Shown here: in pieces, positions 43,103 through 52,056 of the stretch
How positions within the stretch are numbered: position 1 is the stretch's first letter
Layout of the letters: each line of letters begins with the position of its first letter
NCBI RefSeq assembly: GCF_024756235.1
Contig: NZ_JANUGY010000008.1
Coordinates: 186,001-250,000, forward strand
Length of the DNA: 64,000 nt
Source of the DNA: Massilia kyonggiensis
GTDB lineage: Bacteria > Pseudomonadota > Gammaproteobacteria > Burkholderiales > Burkholderiaceae_D
Direction of reading: 5' to 3'
The notes under the pieces: generated by a model
Database searches by the model: none
Told to the model about the DNA's origin: nothing
The model's input: only the letters and a program-made list of their open reading frames with translations
Made by a program: the position numbers and the translations under genes

Positions 43103-44350
43103 ATGACCACGACCGTTAATAAAACCGCCGCCCCCTACGAGGCGCTCGACGCCTGGATCGACGCGCACTTCGACGAGGAGGTGCGCTTCCTGCAGGAGCT
43201 CGTGCGCGTGCCGACCGACACCCCGCCGGGCAACAACGCGCCGCACGCGGAGCGCACGGCCGACCTGCTGAAGGCCTTCGGCTTTGAAGCGGAAAAACAT
43301 GCGGTGCCGGCGCCGACCGTGCAAGCCGCCGGTCTGGAGACGATCACGAACCTGATCGTGCGCCGCAAGTACGGCGCCGGCCGCACGGTCGCGCTGAACG
43401 CCCACGGCGACGTGGTGCCGCCGGGCGAAGGCTGGACGCATGACCCGTACGGCGGCGAAGTCGTCGACGGCCAGCTGTTCGGCCGCGCCGCCGCCGTCAG
43501 CAAATGCGATTTCGCCACCTTCACGTTCGCGACGCGCGCACTGGAAGCGCTGGGCACCCCGCTGAAGGGCGGCGTCGAGCTGTACTTCACGTACGACGAG
43601 GAATTCGGCGGAGAGCTCGGCCCGGGCTGGCTGTTGCAGCAAGGCCTCGTCAAGCCGGACCTGCTGATCGCCGCGGGCTTCAGCTACCAGGTCGTCACGG
43701 CGCACAACGGCTGCCTGCAGATGGAAGTGACGGTCAACGGCAAGATGGGCCACGCGGCCGTGCCGGAAACGGGCGTCGACGCGCTGCAGGCCGCGACCCG
43801 CATCCTCGTCGCGCTGTACGACCAGAACACGCAATATAAAAAGGTGAAGAGCCAGGTCAAGGGCATCAACCACCCGTACCTGAACGTGGGCCTGATCGAA
43901 GGCGGCACCAACACGAACGTCGTGCCGGGCAAGGTCGTGCTGAAGCTCGACCGCCGCATGATCCCTGAAGAGAACCCGGCGGAAGTGGAAGCGACGATCC
44001 GCAAGGTGATCCAGGACGCCGTCGCCGACAGCGCCGGCATCACCATCGAGATCAAGCGCATGTTGCTGGCGAACGCACTGCAGCCGCTGGACGGCAACCG
44101 TCCGCTGGTCGACGCCCTGTCGCGCCACGCGACGAACGTGTTCGGCGAAGAGATCGGCGCGGCCGGCACCCCGCTGTACACGGACGCGCGCCTGTTCGGC
44201 GAAGCGGGTGTCCCGGCCGTGCTGTACGGCTGCGGCCCGCGCACGGTCGGCGAGAGCAACGCCAAGCGCGCCGACGAGCACATCGACCTGGAAGACCTGC
44301 GCCGCGCGACCAAGGTCGTCGCGCGGACGCTGTTCGATCTGCTCGACTAA
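43103..44350 (+). CDS. M20-family metallohydrolase (ArgE/DapE-like), purine locus
   Basis: 415 residues. NAHGDVVPPGEG (first metal His/Asp) and YDEEFGGELGPGW (catalytic Glu pair) are intact, but the usual GRGxxDxKGG bridging-Asp motif reads GRAAAVSKCD. C-terminal DEHIDLEDL is normal. Two bases after the UraD-AllC gene. Likely acts on a ureido or carbamoyl compound late in the pathway, but substrate is not evident. Confidence 0.85.
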   Translation: MTTTVNKTAAPYEALDAWIDAHFDEEVRFLQELVRVPTDTPPGNNAPHAERTADLLKAFGFEAEKHAVPAPTVQAAGLETITNLIVRRKYGAGRTVALNAHGDVVPPGEGWTHDPYGGEVVDGQLFGRAAAVSKCDFATFTFATRALEALGTPLKGGVELYFTYDEEFGGELGPGWLLQQGLVKPDLLIAAGFSYQVVTAHNGCLQMEVTVNGKMGHAAVPETGVDALQAATRILVALYDQNTQYKKVKSQVKGINHPYLNVGLIEGGTNTNVVPGKVVLKLDRRMIPEENPAEVEATIRKVIQDAVADSAGITIEIKRMLLANALQPLDGNRPLVDALSRHATNVFGEEIGAAGTPLYTDARLFGEAGVPAVLYGCGPRTVGESNAKRADEHIDLEDLRRATKVVARTLFDLLD

Positions 44351-44373
44351 GACTTCCTCCGCCCTCGTGGCAG

Positions 44374-44399
44374 CGGGCGCTTCGGCGCCCGTATTTGTT
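44374..44399 (+). terminator. Terminator of the puuE operon
   Basis: Perfect 7-bp stem CGGGCGC/GCGCCCG closed by a stable TTCG tetraloop and followed by TATTTGTTT, 23 bases after the stop of the M20 gene. Confidence 0.9.
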
Positions 44400-44433
44400 T
44401 GCATTCGTCTCTGCGTTATCAGAGCGCTGCCGG

Positions 44434-45414
44434 TTATCGCTCCGACTTCCACCGCCAGACTGTGTAGCCGTAGGCTGTACCAAGGCTTCCCATTATTTCG
44501 CCCGCCTCGTATCGTCGGTCCGACGCACCAACTTCCATTGGTTGCCAGACGCCAGCCTTCGGGCATGGTTCACCTGCTTTGGCGCGCAGGTCGGCTTCCT
44601 CGTTGAGCGGATGGCCGGAAGAGATGACTGGATGCCACGTTGTAGCGACGGCAACCGTCACGGGGCTACCAAATATCGCGCCACCACTTTCGCGATTCCG
44701 TTCTTCAATGGTCTTAACGACCCGGAACACCGGCTGCATCAGCATGCCTTTGATGGCAAAAGTGAGGCTACACCCGTCCAATCCAGTGTCGGGATACCAG
44801 ACACCAGTCCACGGCACTTCGTCGCCTGTACGGCAGCTAACTGATTTGTCGATTACGTATTCTGGAAGAGGATCCGGCAGAGTCCAAAACAGCGGTTCTT
44901 TATACCACTGGACGTTGTCGCTATAAGCTTCAACGATGCTATCTCCTGGGAAACCGTCGTCATCGTCACTGCGCTCGGGGCAATCCGGATCTGGATGCAA
45001 AAAACTTTCTCCCGCTGTCATTGCATTATTAAGGGCCCTGGTGATCTGGGAAGCATACGCTAACAAACGACTCCATCTAACCTCACCAAACTCCTGGTAT
45101 TCAACGTTCGTCATCCAACTGGGCAATGGCTGCTCCATAATTCCACGAGCGTCGCCTCTAATACTGTCCGAGATCCTCCAGATCAGTTCGTAATCACCAA
45201 GCCTTGCCAACTCGGCGCCTCGCCTGAAGTCGGCCGCTCGTTTTTTAAACGTATCATAAATTTGGTTGTTCCTGCCGAAATTCGCGACTCTTCGCGCAAT
45301 CGCGAGAGTGCCAAACCAATCCATCGTCCGCTCGCATTCGCGTGCCGCCTCTTCATAGAACTCTATCGATGTAAAAAGAGTCCATATAGCAGCCTCCAAG
45401 TGCATATTTCGCAT
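44434..45414 (-). CDS. Probable immunity protein for the T6SS effector (Imm71/Imm72-like)
   Basis: 326 residues, no signal. Helical N-terminal half (residues 1-130) and a beta-rich C-terminal half with KSVSCRTGDEVPWTGVWYP and PVTVAVATTWHPVISSG, a combination I associate with the Imm71/Imm72 polymorphic-toxin immunity families. It lies 25 bases downstream of the effector, the usual position for a cognate immunity gene, and has lower GC than the chromosome. Confidence 0.65.
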   Translation of the reverse strand: MRNMHLEAAIWTLFTSIEFYEEAARECERTMDWFGTLAIARRVANFGRNNQIYDTFKKRAADFRRGAELARLGDYELIWRISDSIRGDARGIMEQPLPSWMTNVEYQEFGEVRWSRLLAYASQITRALNNAMTAGESFLHPDPDCPERSDDDDGFPGDSIVEAYSDNVQWYKEPLFWTLPDPLPEYVIDKSVSCRTGDEVPWTGVWYPDTGLDGCSLTFAIKGMLMQPVFRVVKTIEERNRESGGAIFGSPVTVAVATTWHPVISSGHPLNEEADLRAKAGEPCPKAGVWQPMEVGASDRRYEAGEIMGSLGTAYGYTVWRWKSER

Positions 45415-45439
45415 TTACTTCTCCCCAAGATTCAATCGT

Positions 45440-46993
45440 TTATTGTGCCAGCGGTACGGTTAACAAGATGCGTTGCGCTTCCTCTTCCGTGTAGTCAGCG
45501 GCGCCCCATCCCGTGCTCATCGGCCCTTTGATATGCGGGTCCACTATTTTGGTTCTGAGCTTAGCCGGTGCAAGCTGCCCGGTTATGTCAGTAAATTCGA
45601 CCCGCCGGTCCAAATTTCCTTCACGATCCGTTAGCTCTCGTCCAGTAGCTTTATCCACTCTGGGCAGGGGACGAGCCATTTCATCCCGGAACGAGGGAAA
45701 GAATACGATTTGCTCGCCACCGCCTTCAAGGTAACGATCTGTTCCCGCGAGCTCTTGGCTGGCAGCTGGACCGCGCCATACTGCCAACGACTCCCCCTCT
45801 TTGATCTCATATTCGACAACCCATCCGTTTTGATTCCAATCCGGCTTGACTGCGAATTTTTCGCGCCACTCGTCCCGATTCTTGAGTGCCTTGAACTCCT
45901 CTTCAGTCATCCAGAATATACCCGCACCTTCATTAGATGGATCGACAATACGGTAGAGCTTCGCTGGGCCTTTGATTTTGTCCGGTCTAAGTCCTCCATT
46001 CTTAGAGAAGGTTTTGATAAGCCAGTCCTGGAGTGGAGGGTGATTTGGATTTTTTCTCATCAGCGCCTCGATATCCTTTTTGGACATTTCCAAGGGAGGA
46101 TGCTTTATGTTTTTCGGGCGCTTTTTCGCCCACCTCGGCGGTTTAGCATTAATGAGTTTCGCCGCGCCCGCCTCGGACATAGGCGCAATCCACCCGCGAT
46201 TGGTCTGATAAACCTGCACCCGCCACGCCTGATCATCCAGCCTCTTGGCCAGAACTTTCAATACGGTCCGCACCGGTTGCGTGAACTGCTGGATCGCACC
46301 ACTCATCCGCCGGCGTACTGCATCGATCAGCTTTAGGAATTCATCGATATGCTCGCGAACCGTGCTGGGCACCGCCGGCCGTATCTTGTGGAGCAAAGCT
46401 TTCAGATCACCAATCTTCTCGTCCAGCAGCCGGCCCAGCTTCGCCGGGCTGATTTTTTCCGCCGCTTCGCGAATTGCCTGTGCAAGAAACCGGTACAAGT
46501 CCGGTATCTTGCCGTCCGTCGCCCACTTCAGCACACGGTTGTGCTGCAGGTATTCCGTGATTTTCGGAAGCGCAGCATCGCACGCCCGATTTGCCGCAGT
46601 GACCAGCTTGCCGACATTCGTGATGTCATCGGCATGCTTGATGATGGGCTTCAGATAGACCCAAACGAGGCGCAGGGCACTTTTGACCACGGTTCCGGCT
46701 TCCGGGAAAAAACCGACCGCGGTCGTCGCGATGAAAAACAAAGTGATCTTGTTGTCCGGATCGCGCCGGTATTGTCGGATGTTCGCGCACAAGTCGCGCA
46801 GGTCGCAGACGGTATCGACGATGGGAAACAGCGAGACCACCATGTCGAATCCGATCTGCCCCGTCGATCGCTCCGCATTGAAGTCGCCCTGCAGCGCACC
46901 CCATATCCATTCGCCCACGCCCACATCGTCCGGCTTTTCGCGCCCGTGAACCTCATTCATCGCATCCAGGGTATCGTCGCTTGCCGCCATCAT
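45440..46993 (-). CDS. T6SS effector with N-terminal membrane region and C-terminal toxin domain
   Basis: 517 residues. ATG 46993 overlaps the VgrG stop (ATGATG/TGA) and follows GGGGAGGCG. A hydrophobic stretch (~residues 42-105) may act in membrane interaction or loading; a long helical region follows. The C-terminal ~150 residues (LYRIVDPSN, GIFWMTEEEFKAL, VVEYEIKEGESLAVWRGPAA, EGGGEQIVFFP) form a compact alpha/beta domain resembling ADP-ribosyltransferase-like toxins by strand order, though this is inference. Cargo delivered by the upstream VgrG. Confidence 0.7.
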   Translation of the reverse strand: MMAASDDTLDAMNEVHGREKPDDVGVGEWIWGALQGDFNAERSTGQIGFDMVVSLFPIVDTVCDLRDLCANIRQYRRDPDNKITLFFIATTAVGFFPEAGTVVKSALRLVWVYLKPIIKHADDITNVGKLVTAANRACDAALPKITEYLQHNRVLKWATDGKIPDLYRFLAQAIREAAEKISPAKLGRLLDEKIGDLKALLHKIRPAVPSTVREHIDEFLKLIDAVRRRMSGAIQQFTQPVRTVLKVLAKRLDDQAWRVQVYQTNRGWIAPMSEAGAAKLINAKPPRWAKKRPKNIKHPPLEMSKKDIEALMRKNPNHPPLQDWLIKTFSKNGGLRPDKIKGPAKLYRIVDPSNEGAGIFWMTEEEFKALKNRDEWREKFAVKPDWNQNGWVVEYEIKEGESLAVWRGPAASQELAGTDRYLEGGGEQIVFFPSFRDEMARPLPRVDKATGRELTDREGNLDRRVEFTDITGQLAPAKLRTKIVDPHIKGPMSTGWGAADYTEEEAQRILLTVPLAQ

Positions 46994-49836
46994 TCGCCTC
47001 CCCCGCCGCGCGTCGCCGCTGGCTTGCCGGTGACAATGGAATCGAGCTTGGACAATAACTCCGCCGTCGTCGGACGCTGCGCGTCCCTGGCGTCCGGCGC
47101 GTTGTGATACACGACCTTGGTGACGGCGTCGGGCAGGTTGCGCTCTTCGGCGACACCATTCCCATCCAGCTTGCCGTTCTTCTGCTTGCCATCGGCAAAG
47201 TGCAGGGTATAAGGGACGCCTGCCATCGCCTTCCCTTGAAAGCCATCCAGATCGAGTTTCAGCCAACTGGTGTGGTCAGCCGACGGAAAGAACGGCAACT
47301 CGGCGTCGCGACGGGCAGGTCCTTCAAACTTGTGCCTCCCGGCCTTGACTGTGAAGTCCCCCGCACAGCCCTGTTCGATCTTTCCGTCCGCGATTCGGAT
47401 ATACGCCCCGCCGCATGACAGTGTGATGCTCGTCTTCGCCGCGATCACGATATCGCCCTGGCTGGCGGTGATTTTTACGTCGCGGTTTGCCGCGATGCCG
47501 ATGCTGTCCTGCTGCGCCTGGATTTCCAGCTTGCCGGCACGTGCGATATGTTTCATGCCGTCGCGATGCGCAAACAACGACATCCCTTTGCCGGCATGGA
47601 TGTTCACGCGCTGTCCCGCAACCGCCTGTATGTGCTGCTGCGCGACGATGTTCTGGTGGCCGCCGCTGTAACTCACGCACGAATTGGGTGTCGCGCTCAC
47701 GAAACCACCTTCCGCATACTGGGCGATCAAAGGCGCCGCCGGTTTGACGGCGCCCTCGCCCGCGGTATTGGTGCCGTGTTCGGCATTCCGCAGGTCTTCC
47801 GCCAACTGCTGATGTGACGTGAGGTCGACCGGCATCGCCTGATGCTGCTCGGCGAATTCACCCAACTCCTTCAGAAGCGCTTGCGACCCCTCGAGGAGGG
47901 CCTGCAACGGAGCACGCTCCAATTGCTTGCCGGCCCCGCCGAGCATGGCCTGGGTCGTCAACAGCATCAACCGGGCCGCGCGCACCACCACCGATTGATC
48001 GCTGCGCAGTTCCGCCCCTTCGCCGCGTGGCTTTCCGTTCGAGCCGCTTCTCGGATGCGTTAGCCACCCCAGGTTGAGCTGGCTGTGCCCGTGTTCGCTC
48101 GCAAGCTGCGCACTGATCTGCTCCGGTGTGTCGTCCAGTCGCAGCTGGTTGTAGCGCATGCCGTTGACTTCCTTGCTCTTGATCCCGGCAAGGAACCGGT
48201 TGCCGGGCAACGCGCCCGCGTGGCTGAACGCCGGTGGGGTAGCCGTCCCACCAAAAACGCGTGCCACGACGATGGGCTTGTCCGGGTCTCCTCCCAGGAA
48301 ATCCACAAGAACCTCGTCCCCGACCCGGGGCAGGCTGATGCTTCCCCACCGGTCGCCCGCCCAGTAGCTCGCGACACGCACCCAAGCGGAATCCCGATCC
48401 GTGTCGCCTGCGCCGGCGCCGCTCGGGTGATCCTGCTCGCGCGTTCCCGGAAACCGGATCTTGATGCGTCCCAGCTCGTCGCAATACACTTCTTCGCCGG
48501 GTGGCCCGACCACGATGGCGGACTGCAGCCGCGCGTGGGGCAGGTCGACACGCGGATCGTAGGCAGGAACGATCGGTATGCCGCGCCGAACGCACGTGAA
48601 CTTGTTGGTGTATTTGACGCCACGCCCGTCGCTCGCGCGCTGCAACGCAAGGTGTTCGGCATCGGCATACCAGAAGTCGGCCGCAAGAAGGCGCCGGGCA
48701 CGCTCCTCGATTGCGTCGGGAAGGTTGTTCTCCGCGACGACGACCAGTTCCGTCACCACGAATTCCCGTTCATCCGAGGGATGGGTATCTATTTCAGGAT
48801 GCCCCTCCAGGCGGAACCACTCGCCCGCACGAAAGTCGCGCACGCCGCTTTCGCCGTGAAAGCACTTGGCTTCGAACTCATGGCGCTCCATGCGCAATTC
48901 GCCAAGCGTGCGGTAATCCTCGCTGTCGTCGCCAGCATGCGGCGAGTCGATCTGGTAATCATCCATACCCGATGCGAACCGACTACCCGCTGTACCCTGA
49001 CGCATCGTCGTGGGTGCCTGGGTCGACATCATCCTACCCTGCAGATAATCCCAGCTTGCGCGCGTAATGCTGCCCGCCTTCAGCGTACGGACGGCACACC
49101 AGTTGATCACGCCATCTCGCTCTTCCGTGCCCGCGTCGCGATGGAAGCGTACGACGCCCGCGGCGTTGCACGGTAGCGCCTGCGGCTCGTCGAACAGCAC
49201 AAGCGTGTGGGTTGGCGCGGCAGCGCTGGCGGATCGACCAGTGGCAACGTGGCGCACGGACCAGGCCAGGCCGCGCCGCTTCCACAACCGGCGCAGGAAA
49301 GCAGCGTCCGACTCGTTCTGCTGCATCGTGAATGCGCGCGCAGGATAATTCCTGGTGACGCTCGACGTATCGATATCGAAGACAGCGGCGAGGATCGGAT
49401 TGGCGCGACGCCATTCGCGCATGAGCAGTTCCGAGATGTCGACTTCGTTCGAGTCCCGGAAAATGCGCGTATTCATGCGCTGCTCCATCAACGCGAGCGC
49501 GTCACGCACGATCAACTGATAAGTCGCCAGTCCCCCATCGCTCCGTCCGGCGGATGCCTGCGCCACGATCCCGCAGATCGATCGCAATTGCCCCCGGTCT
49601 GTCACGAATTGAAGTTCCGCGGGCAGCGCAAGGAACTCTTTCAGCGGCAGGCCCGCGTGCGTGGCAACGCAACACAACCGATATTCGAAGCCGCCACACA
49701 ATACTTCCCTGCCATGGACATGCTTGACGAGCAGGACGTCCTCCAACGTGGAGTTTTCGACCCAGAGACGCAAACGTATCGGACGGTTTACCTGGGTAAG
49801 CGCAGCCGTGAATCCGGGGAGATTGGGCAAATTCAT
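46990..49836 (-). CDS. vgrG: VgrG spike protein, extended
   Basis: 948 residues. gp27/gp44-like N-terminal part (~1-430), then the gp5-like OB fold and spike (GRIKIRFPGTREQ, DSAWVRVASYWAGDRWG, PRVGDEVLVDFLGGDPDKP), DUF2345-type needle repeats (IAANRDVKITASQGDIVI...) and a C-terminal beta domain (LKLDLDGFQGKAMAGVPY) that probably docks the effector. Start MNLPNLPGFTAAL at 49836. No other T6SS structural genes are within the window, so this is an orphan VgrG island. Confidence 0.93.
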   Translation of the reverse strand: MNLPNLPGFTAALTQVNRPIRLRLWVENSTLEDVLLVKHVHGREVLCGGFEYRLCCVATHAGLPLKEFLALPAELQFVTDRGQLRSICGIVAQASAGRSDGGLATYQLIVRDALALMEQRMNTRIFRDSNEVDISELLMREWRRANPILAAVFDIDTSSVTRNYPARAFTMQQNESDAAFLRRLWKRRGLAWSVRHVATGRSASAAAPTHTLVLFDEPQALPCNAAGVVRFHRDAGTEERDGVINWCAVRTLKAGSITRASWDYLQGRMMSTQAPTTMRQGTAGSRFASGMDDYQIDSPHAGDDSEDYRTLGELRMERHEFEAKCFHGESGVRDFRAGEWFRLEGHPEIDTHPSDEREFVVTELVVVAENNLPDAIEERARRLLAADFWYADAEHLALQRASDGRGVKYTNKFTCVRRGIPIVPAYDPRVDLPHARLQSAIVVGPPGEEVYCDELGRIKIRFPGTREQDHPSGAGAGDTDRDSAWVRVASYWAGDRWGSISLPRVGDEVLVDFLGGDPDKPIVVARVFGGTATPPAFSHAGALPGNRFLAGIKSKEVNGMRYNQLRLDDTPEQISAQLASEHGHSQLNLGWLTHPRSGSNGKPRGEGAELRSDQSVVVRAARLMLLTTQAMLGGAGKQLERAPLQALLEGSQALLKELGEFAEQHQAMPVDLTSHQQLAEDLRNAEHGTNTAGEGAVKPAAPLIAQYAEGGFVSATPNSCVSYSGGHQNIVAQQHIQAVAGQRVNIHAGKGMSLFAHRDGMKHIARAGKLEIQAQQDSIGIAANRDVKITASQGDIVIAAKTSITLSCGGAYIRIADGKIEQGCAGDFTVKAGRHKFEGPARRDAELPFFPSADHTSWLKLDLDGFQGKAMAGVPYTLHFADGKQKNGKLDGNGVAEERNLPDAVTKVVYHNAPDARDAQRPTTAELLSKLDSIVTGKPAATRGGGGE

Positions 49837-49931
49837 GTGGGTAACCTCTCACTGGGAAAGTTTCTCCACAAGAAATTGCCACACCAATTAGCAGACTAGC
49901 TTGATACGGCGCATTGCAAAGATGTGCCCTC

Positions 49932-50543
49932 TCATCGGATGGTCCCGGCAAAGGTTTTCAAATATTCCTGGGGGATCGCTACGCGATAGACGCCTCCCGC
50001 CAGCACCGTCACGATAAGTACCGCCGCAATGATGCCAATGCCTGTCGATAGCGTGACGATGACGTCGGCTCGCCCACCGACCCGCCGTGCCAGCGCACAC
50101 CCGATATGCACGAACAGCGCGGCCACCGCCAAAAAATAGTAAGGCGCGAAAAACAGCACGAACGGCCACACGTGCAGCCCGGCCGCCGCGAAGTAAAAAT
50201 TCGTATCGAGCCCGCCGGCACGCCCCGCCAGCACGGCCACCACGTGGATCGCGAGGAACAGCGCCACATACGCGCCGGACCCTGCCTGCAGCCAGGGAAG
50301 CACGCCGCGGCGCCGCTGCCGTCCCGCCCACAGCATGCGCAGGCCGCTCGCCGCCTGCAGTACCACGCACAGCAGCAGGACAGCTTCCACGACCGGCTGC
50401 CGGTACACGCGGCGCGCGGCGTCCATGAAGCGGATATGTGACTCGACGCCGGCCAGCGCAGCCAGGTGATTCGCCACATGCATCACCAGAAAGACCGCGA
50501 GCACGGCGCCCGCGGCCCGGTGCAGCCGCCGCGGCGCAATCAT
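49932..50543 (-). CDS. Multi-helix membrane protein, heme b-like
   Basis: 203 residues, five or six membrane helices with several intramembrane His (MHVANH, LAIHVVAVL, LHVWPF, FVHIGCAL). This pattern suggests a cytochrome b-type heme protein related to succinate dehydrogenase/ferric-reductase-like anchors. Its ATG overlaps the TGA of the P450 gene, so they are translationally coupled and may share a redox function. Confidence 0.6.
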   Translation of the reverse strand: MIAPRRLHRAAGAVLAVFLVMHVANHLAALAGVESHIRFMDAARRVYRQPVVEAVLLLCVVLQAASGLRMLWAGRQRRRGVLPWLQAGSGAYVALFLAIHVVAVLAGRAGGLDTNFYFAAAGLHVWPFVLFFAPYYFLAVAALFVHIGCALARRVGGRADVIVTLSTGIGIIAAVLIVTVLAGGVYRVAIPQEYLKTFAGTIR

Positions 50544-51967
50544 CAGGTGCGCGCCGCGAGGCGCAGCGTCAGCGGCGTCTCCGGCCTCAGCGTGATGTTG
50601 AAGACCGGCTTCGGCGGCGCCATCCCGGCCGGCACGTCGACCTGGTACCGCTGCAGGAACATCGCGGCCAGCACCGTCATTTCCGCCAGCGCGAGATGCT
50701 GGCCCAGGCACACGCGCGGCCCCGTCCCGAACGGCATGAAGGCGCCGCGCGGAATCGCCGGCGCGCCGGGCGCGAACCGCTCGGGGCGGAACGCGTCCGG
50801 CTCCGGGAACCAGCGCGCGTCGTGGTGCATCAGGTGCAGCGGTATGCCGAACATCGTCCGCGCCGGCAGCTGCCAGCCGCCCAGCGTGATCGGCCGCACC
50901 GACCGGCGCGTGATGAGCACGGGCGCGGCGGGATGCAAGCGCAACGTTTCCTGCAACGTGCGGCCCAGGTACGCCAGCGCGGGCAGGTCGGCGGCCGTGG
51001 GGCGTCTGCCCTGCAGGACGGCGTCGACCTCGGCGCGCGCGGCCGCCTGCGCGGACGGATTCGCGGCCATGCACCACGACCACCACGTCAGGGTCGCGGC
51101 CGTCGTCTCGTGGCCCGCCAGGAACGCCGACATGCACTCGTCGCGCACCGCCTTCAGGGGCCACGTGGCGGGATCCTCGACGTGCAGCGCCAGCAGGCGG
51201 GTGAGCAGGTCCTGCGGCCATTCGGCCTGCGGCGACGCCATGCGCGCCCGCACGTGGCCGTCGATCAGGCGGTCGAGCGTGGCGAGCGCGCGGCGCTTCT
51301 TCGCCTTCCACGGCATCCAGTCGGGCCAGCTCTTCGGCCAGTACATCTCGGCCGCCCCCTCGACGCTCAGCTGATGCACGGCCCATTCGGCCTCGCGCGT
51401 ATCGGCCGTCGCGCCGCAGGAAAACGTCATCCGCATGATCACGTCCATGCCCAGCGACGTGAACGCGCTTTCGATCGGCCACGCGCCGTCGGCCTGCGGC
51501 CAGCGGGCGTACGCGGCGTCCGCGGCGGCGGCGATCGCGGGTGCGAAGGCCTGCACGGCCTTCGGCGTGAACGCGCGCTGCAGGGCGTGCCGCTTCGTGC
51601 GCCAGGCGGCGCCTTCGGACGTGAGGGTACTGTGGCCGTGCACCTGCGCGAACACGTCGACGGCGCGCTCCCAGCGGACCAGCGCGTCGTGATGGTCGAC
51701 GAGCAGTTCGCGCACCCGTTCGGGGTCGGTGACGACGATCTGGTGCTCGGGCCAGATCCGCAGGTGCACCATGCCGCCGTACGCGTCGCGCCAGCCGGAC
51801 AATGCGCCGAGCAGGTCGCGCGACATCGCGCGCAGGAAGCGCCAGCCCGTCAGGCCGGACGGCGGTCCGGGAGGCCAGGTGCCGGGTGGATGGGAGGCCG
51901 GCGCGCTGCTCGCAGCGCCGGCGTGGAAGGGGCAGGAGGGGGGCGTGGTCGTTTTCATGACTGGCAT
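50543..51967 (-). CDS. Cytochrome P450
   Basis: 474 residues. I-helix AGHETTAATLTWW, K-helix ETLRLHPAAP (ExxR) and heme loop FMPFGTGPRVCLGQHLAL with Cys near residue 419. No membrane anchor; the N-terminus is Pro-rich, as in soluble CYP102/CYP4-like forms. ATG 51967 chosen; the frame extends to 52015. No ferredoxin or reductase gene is adjacent; the overlapping heme-b-like membrane protein is the only candidate partner. Divergent from the large sensor kinase gene. Confidence 0.93.
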   Translation of the reverse strand: MPVMKTTTPPSCPFHAGAASSAPASHPPGTWPPGPPSGLTGWRFLRAMSRDLLGALSGWRDAYGGMVHLRIWPEHQIVVTDPERVRELLVDHHDALVRWERAVDVFAQVHGHSTLTSEGAAWRTKRHALQRAFTPKAVQAFAPAIAAAADAAYARWPQADGAWPIESAFTSLGMDVIMRMTFSCGATADTREAEWAVHQLSVEGAAEMYWPKSWPDWMPWKAKKRRALATLDRLIDGHVRARMASPQAEWPQDLLTRLLALHVEDPATWPLKAVRDECMSAFLAGHETTAATLTWWSWCMAANPSAQAAARAEVDAVLQGRRPTAADLPALAYLGRTLQETLRLHPAAPVLITRRSVRPITLGGWQLPARTMFGIPLHLMHHDARWFPEPDAFRPERFAPGAPAIPRGAFMPFGTGPRVCLGQHLALAEMTVLAAMFLQRYQVDVPAGMAPPKPVFNITLRPETPLTLRLAART

Positions 51968-52056
51968 TCTCGATCCGGTGCGCAGTCCGGTATTGAACGG
52001 AAACGACATCGACAATTAGTTGTCACGCCGAACTTACAGCTTTTATACTATCGGGA

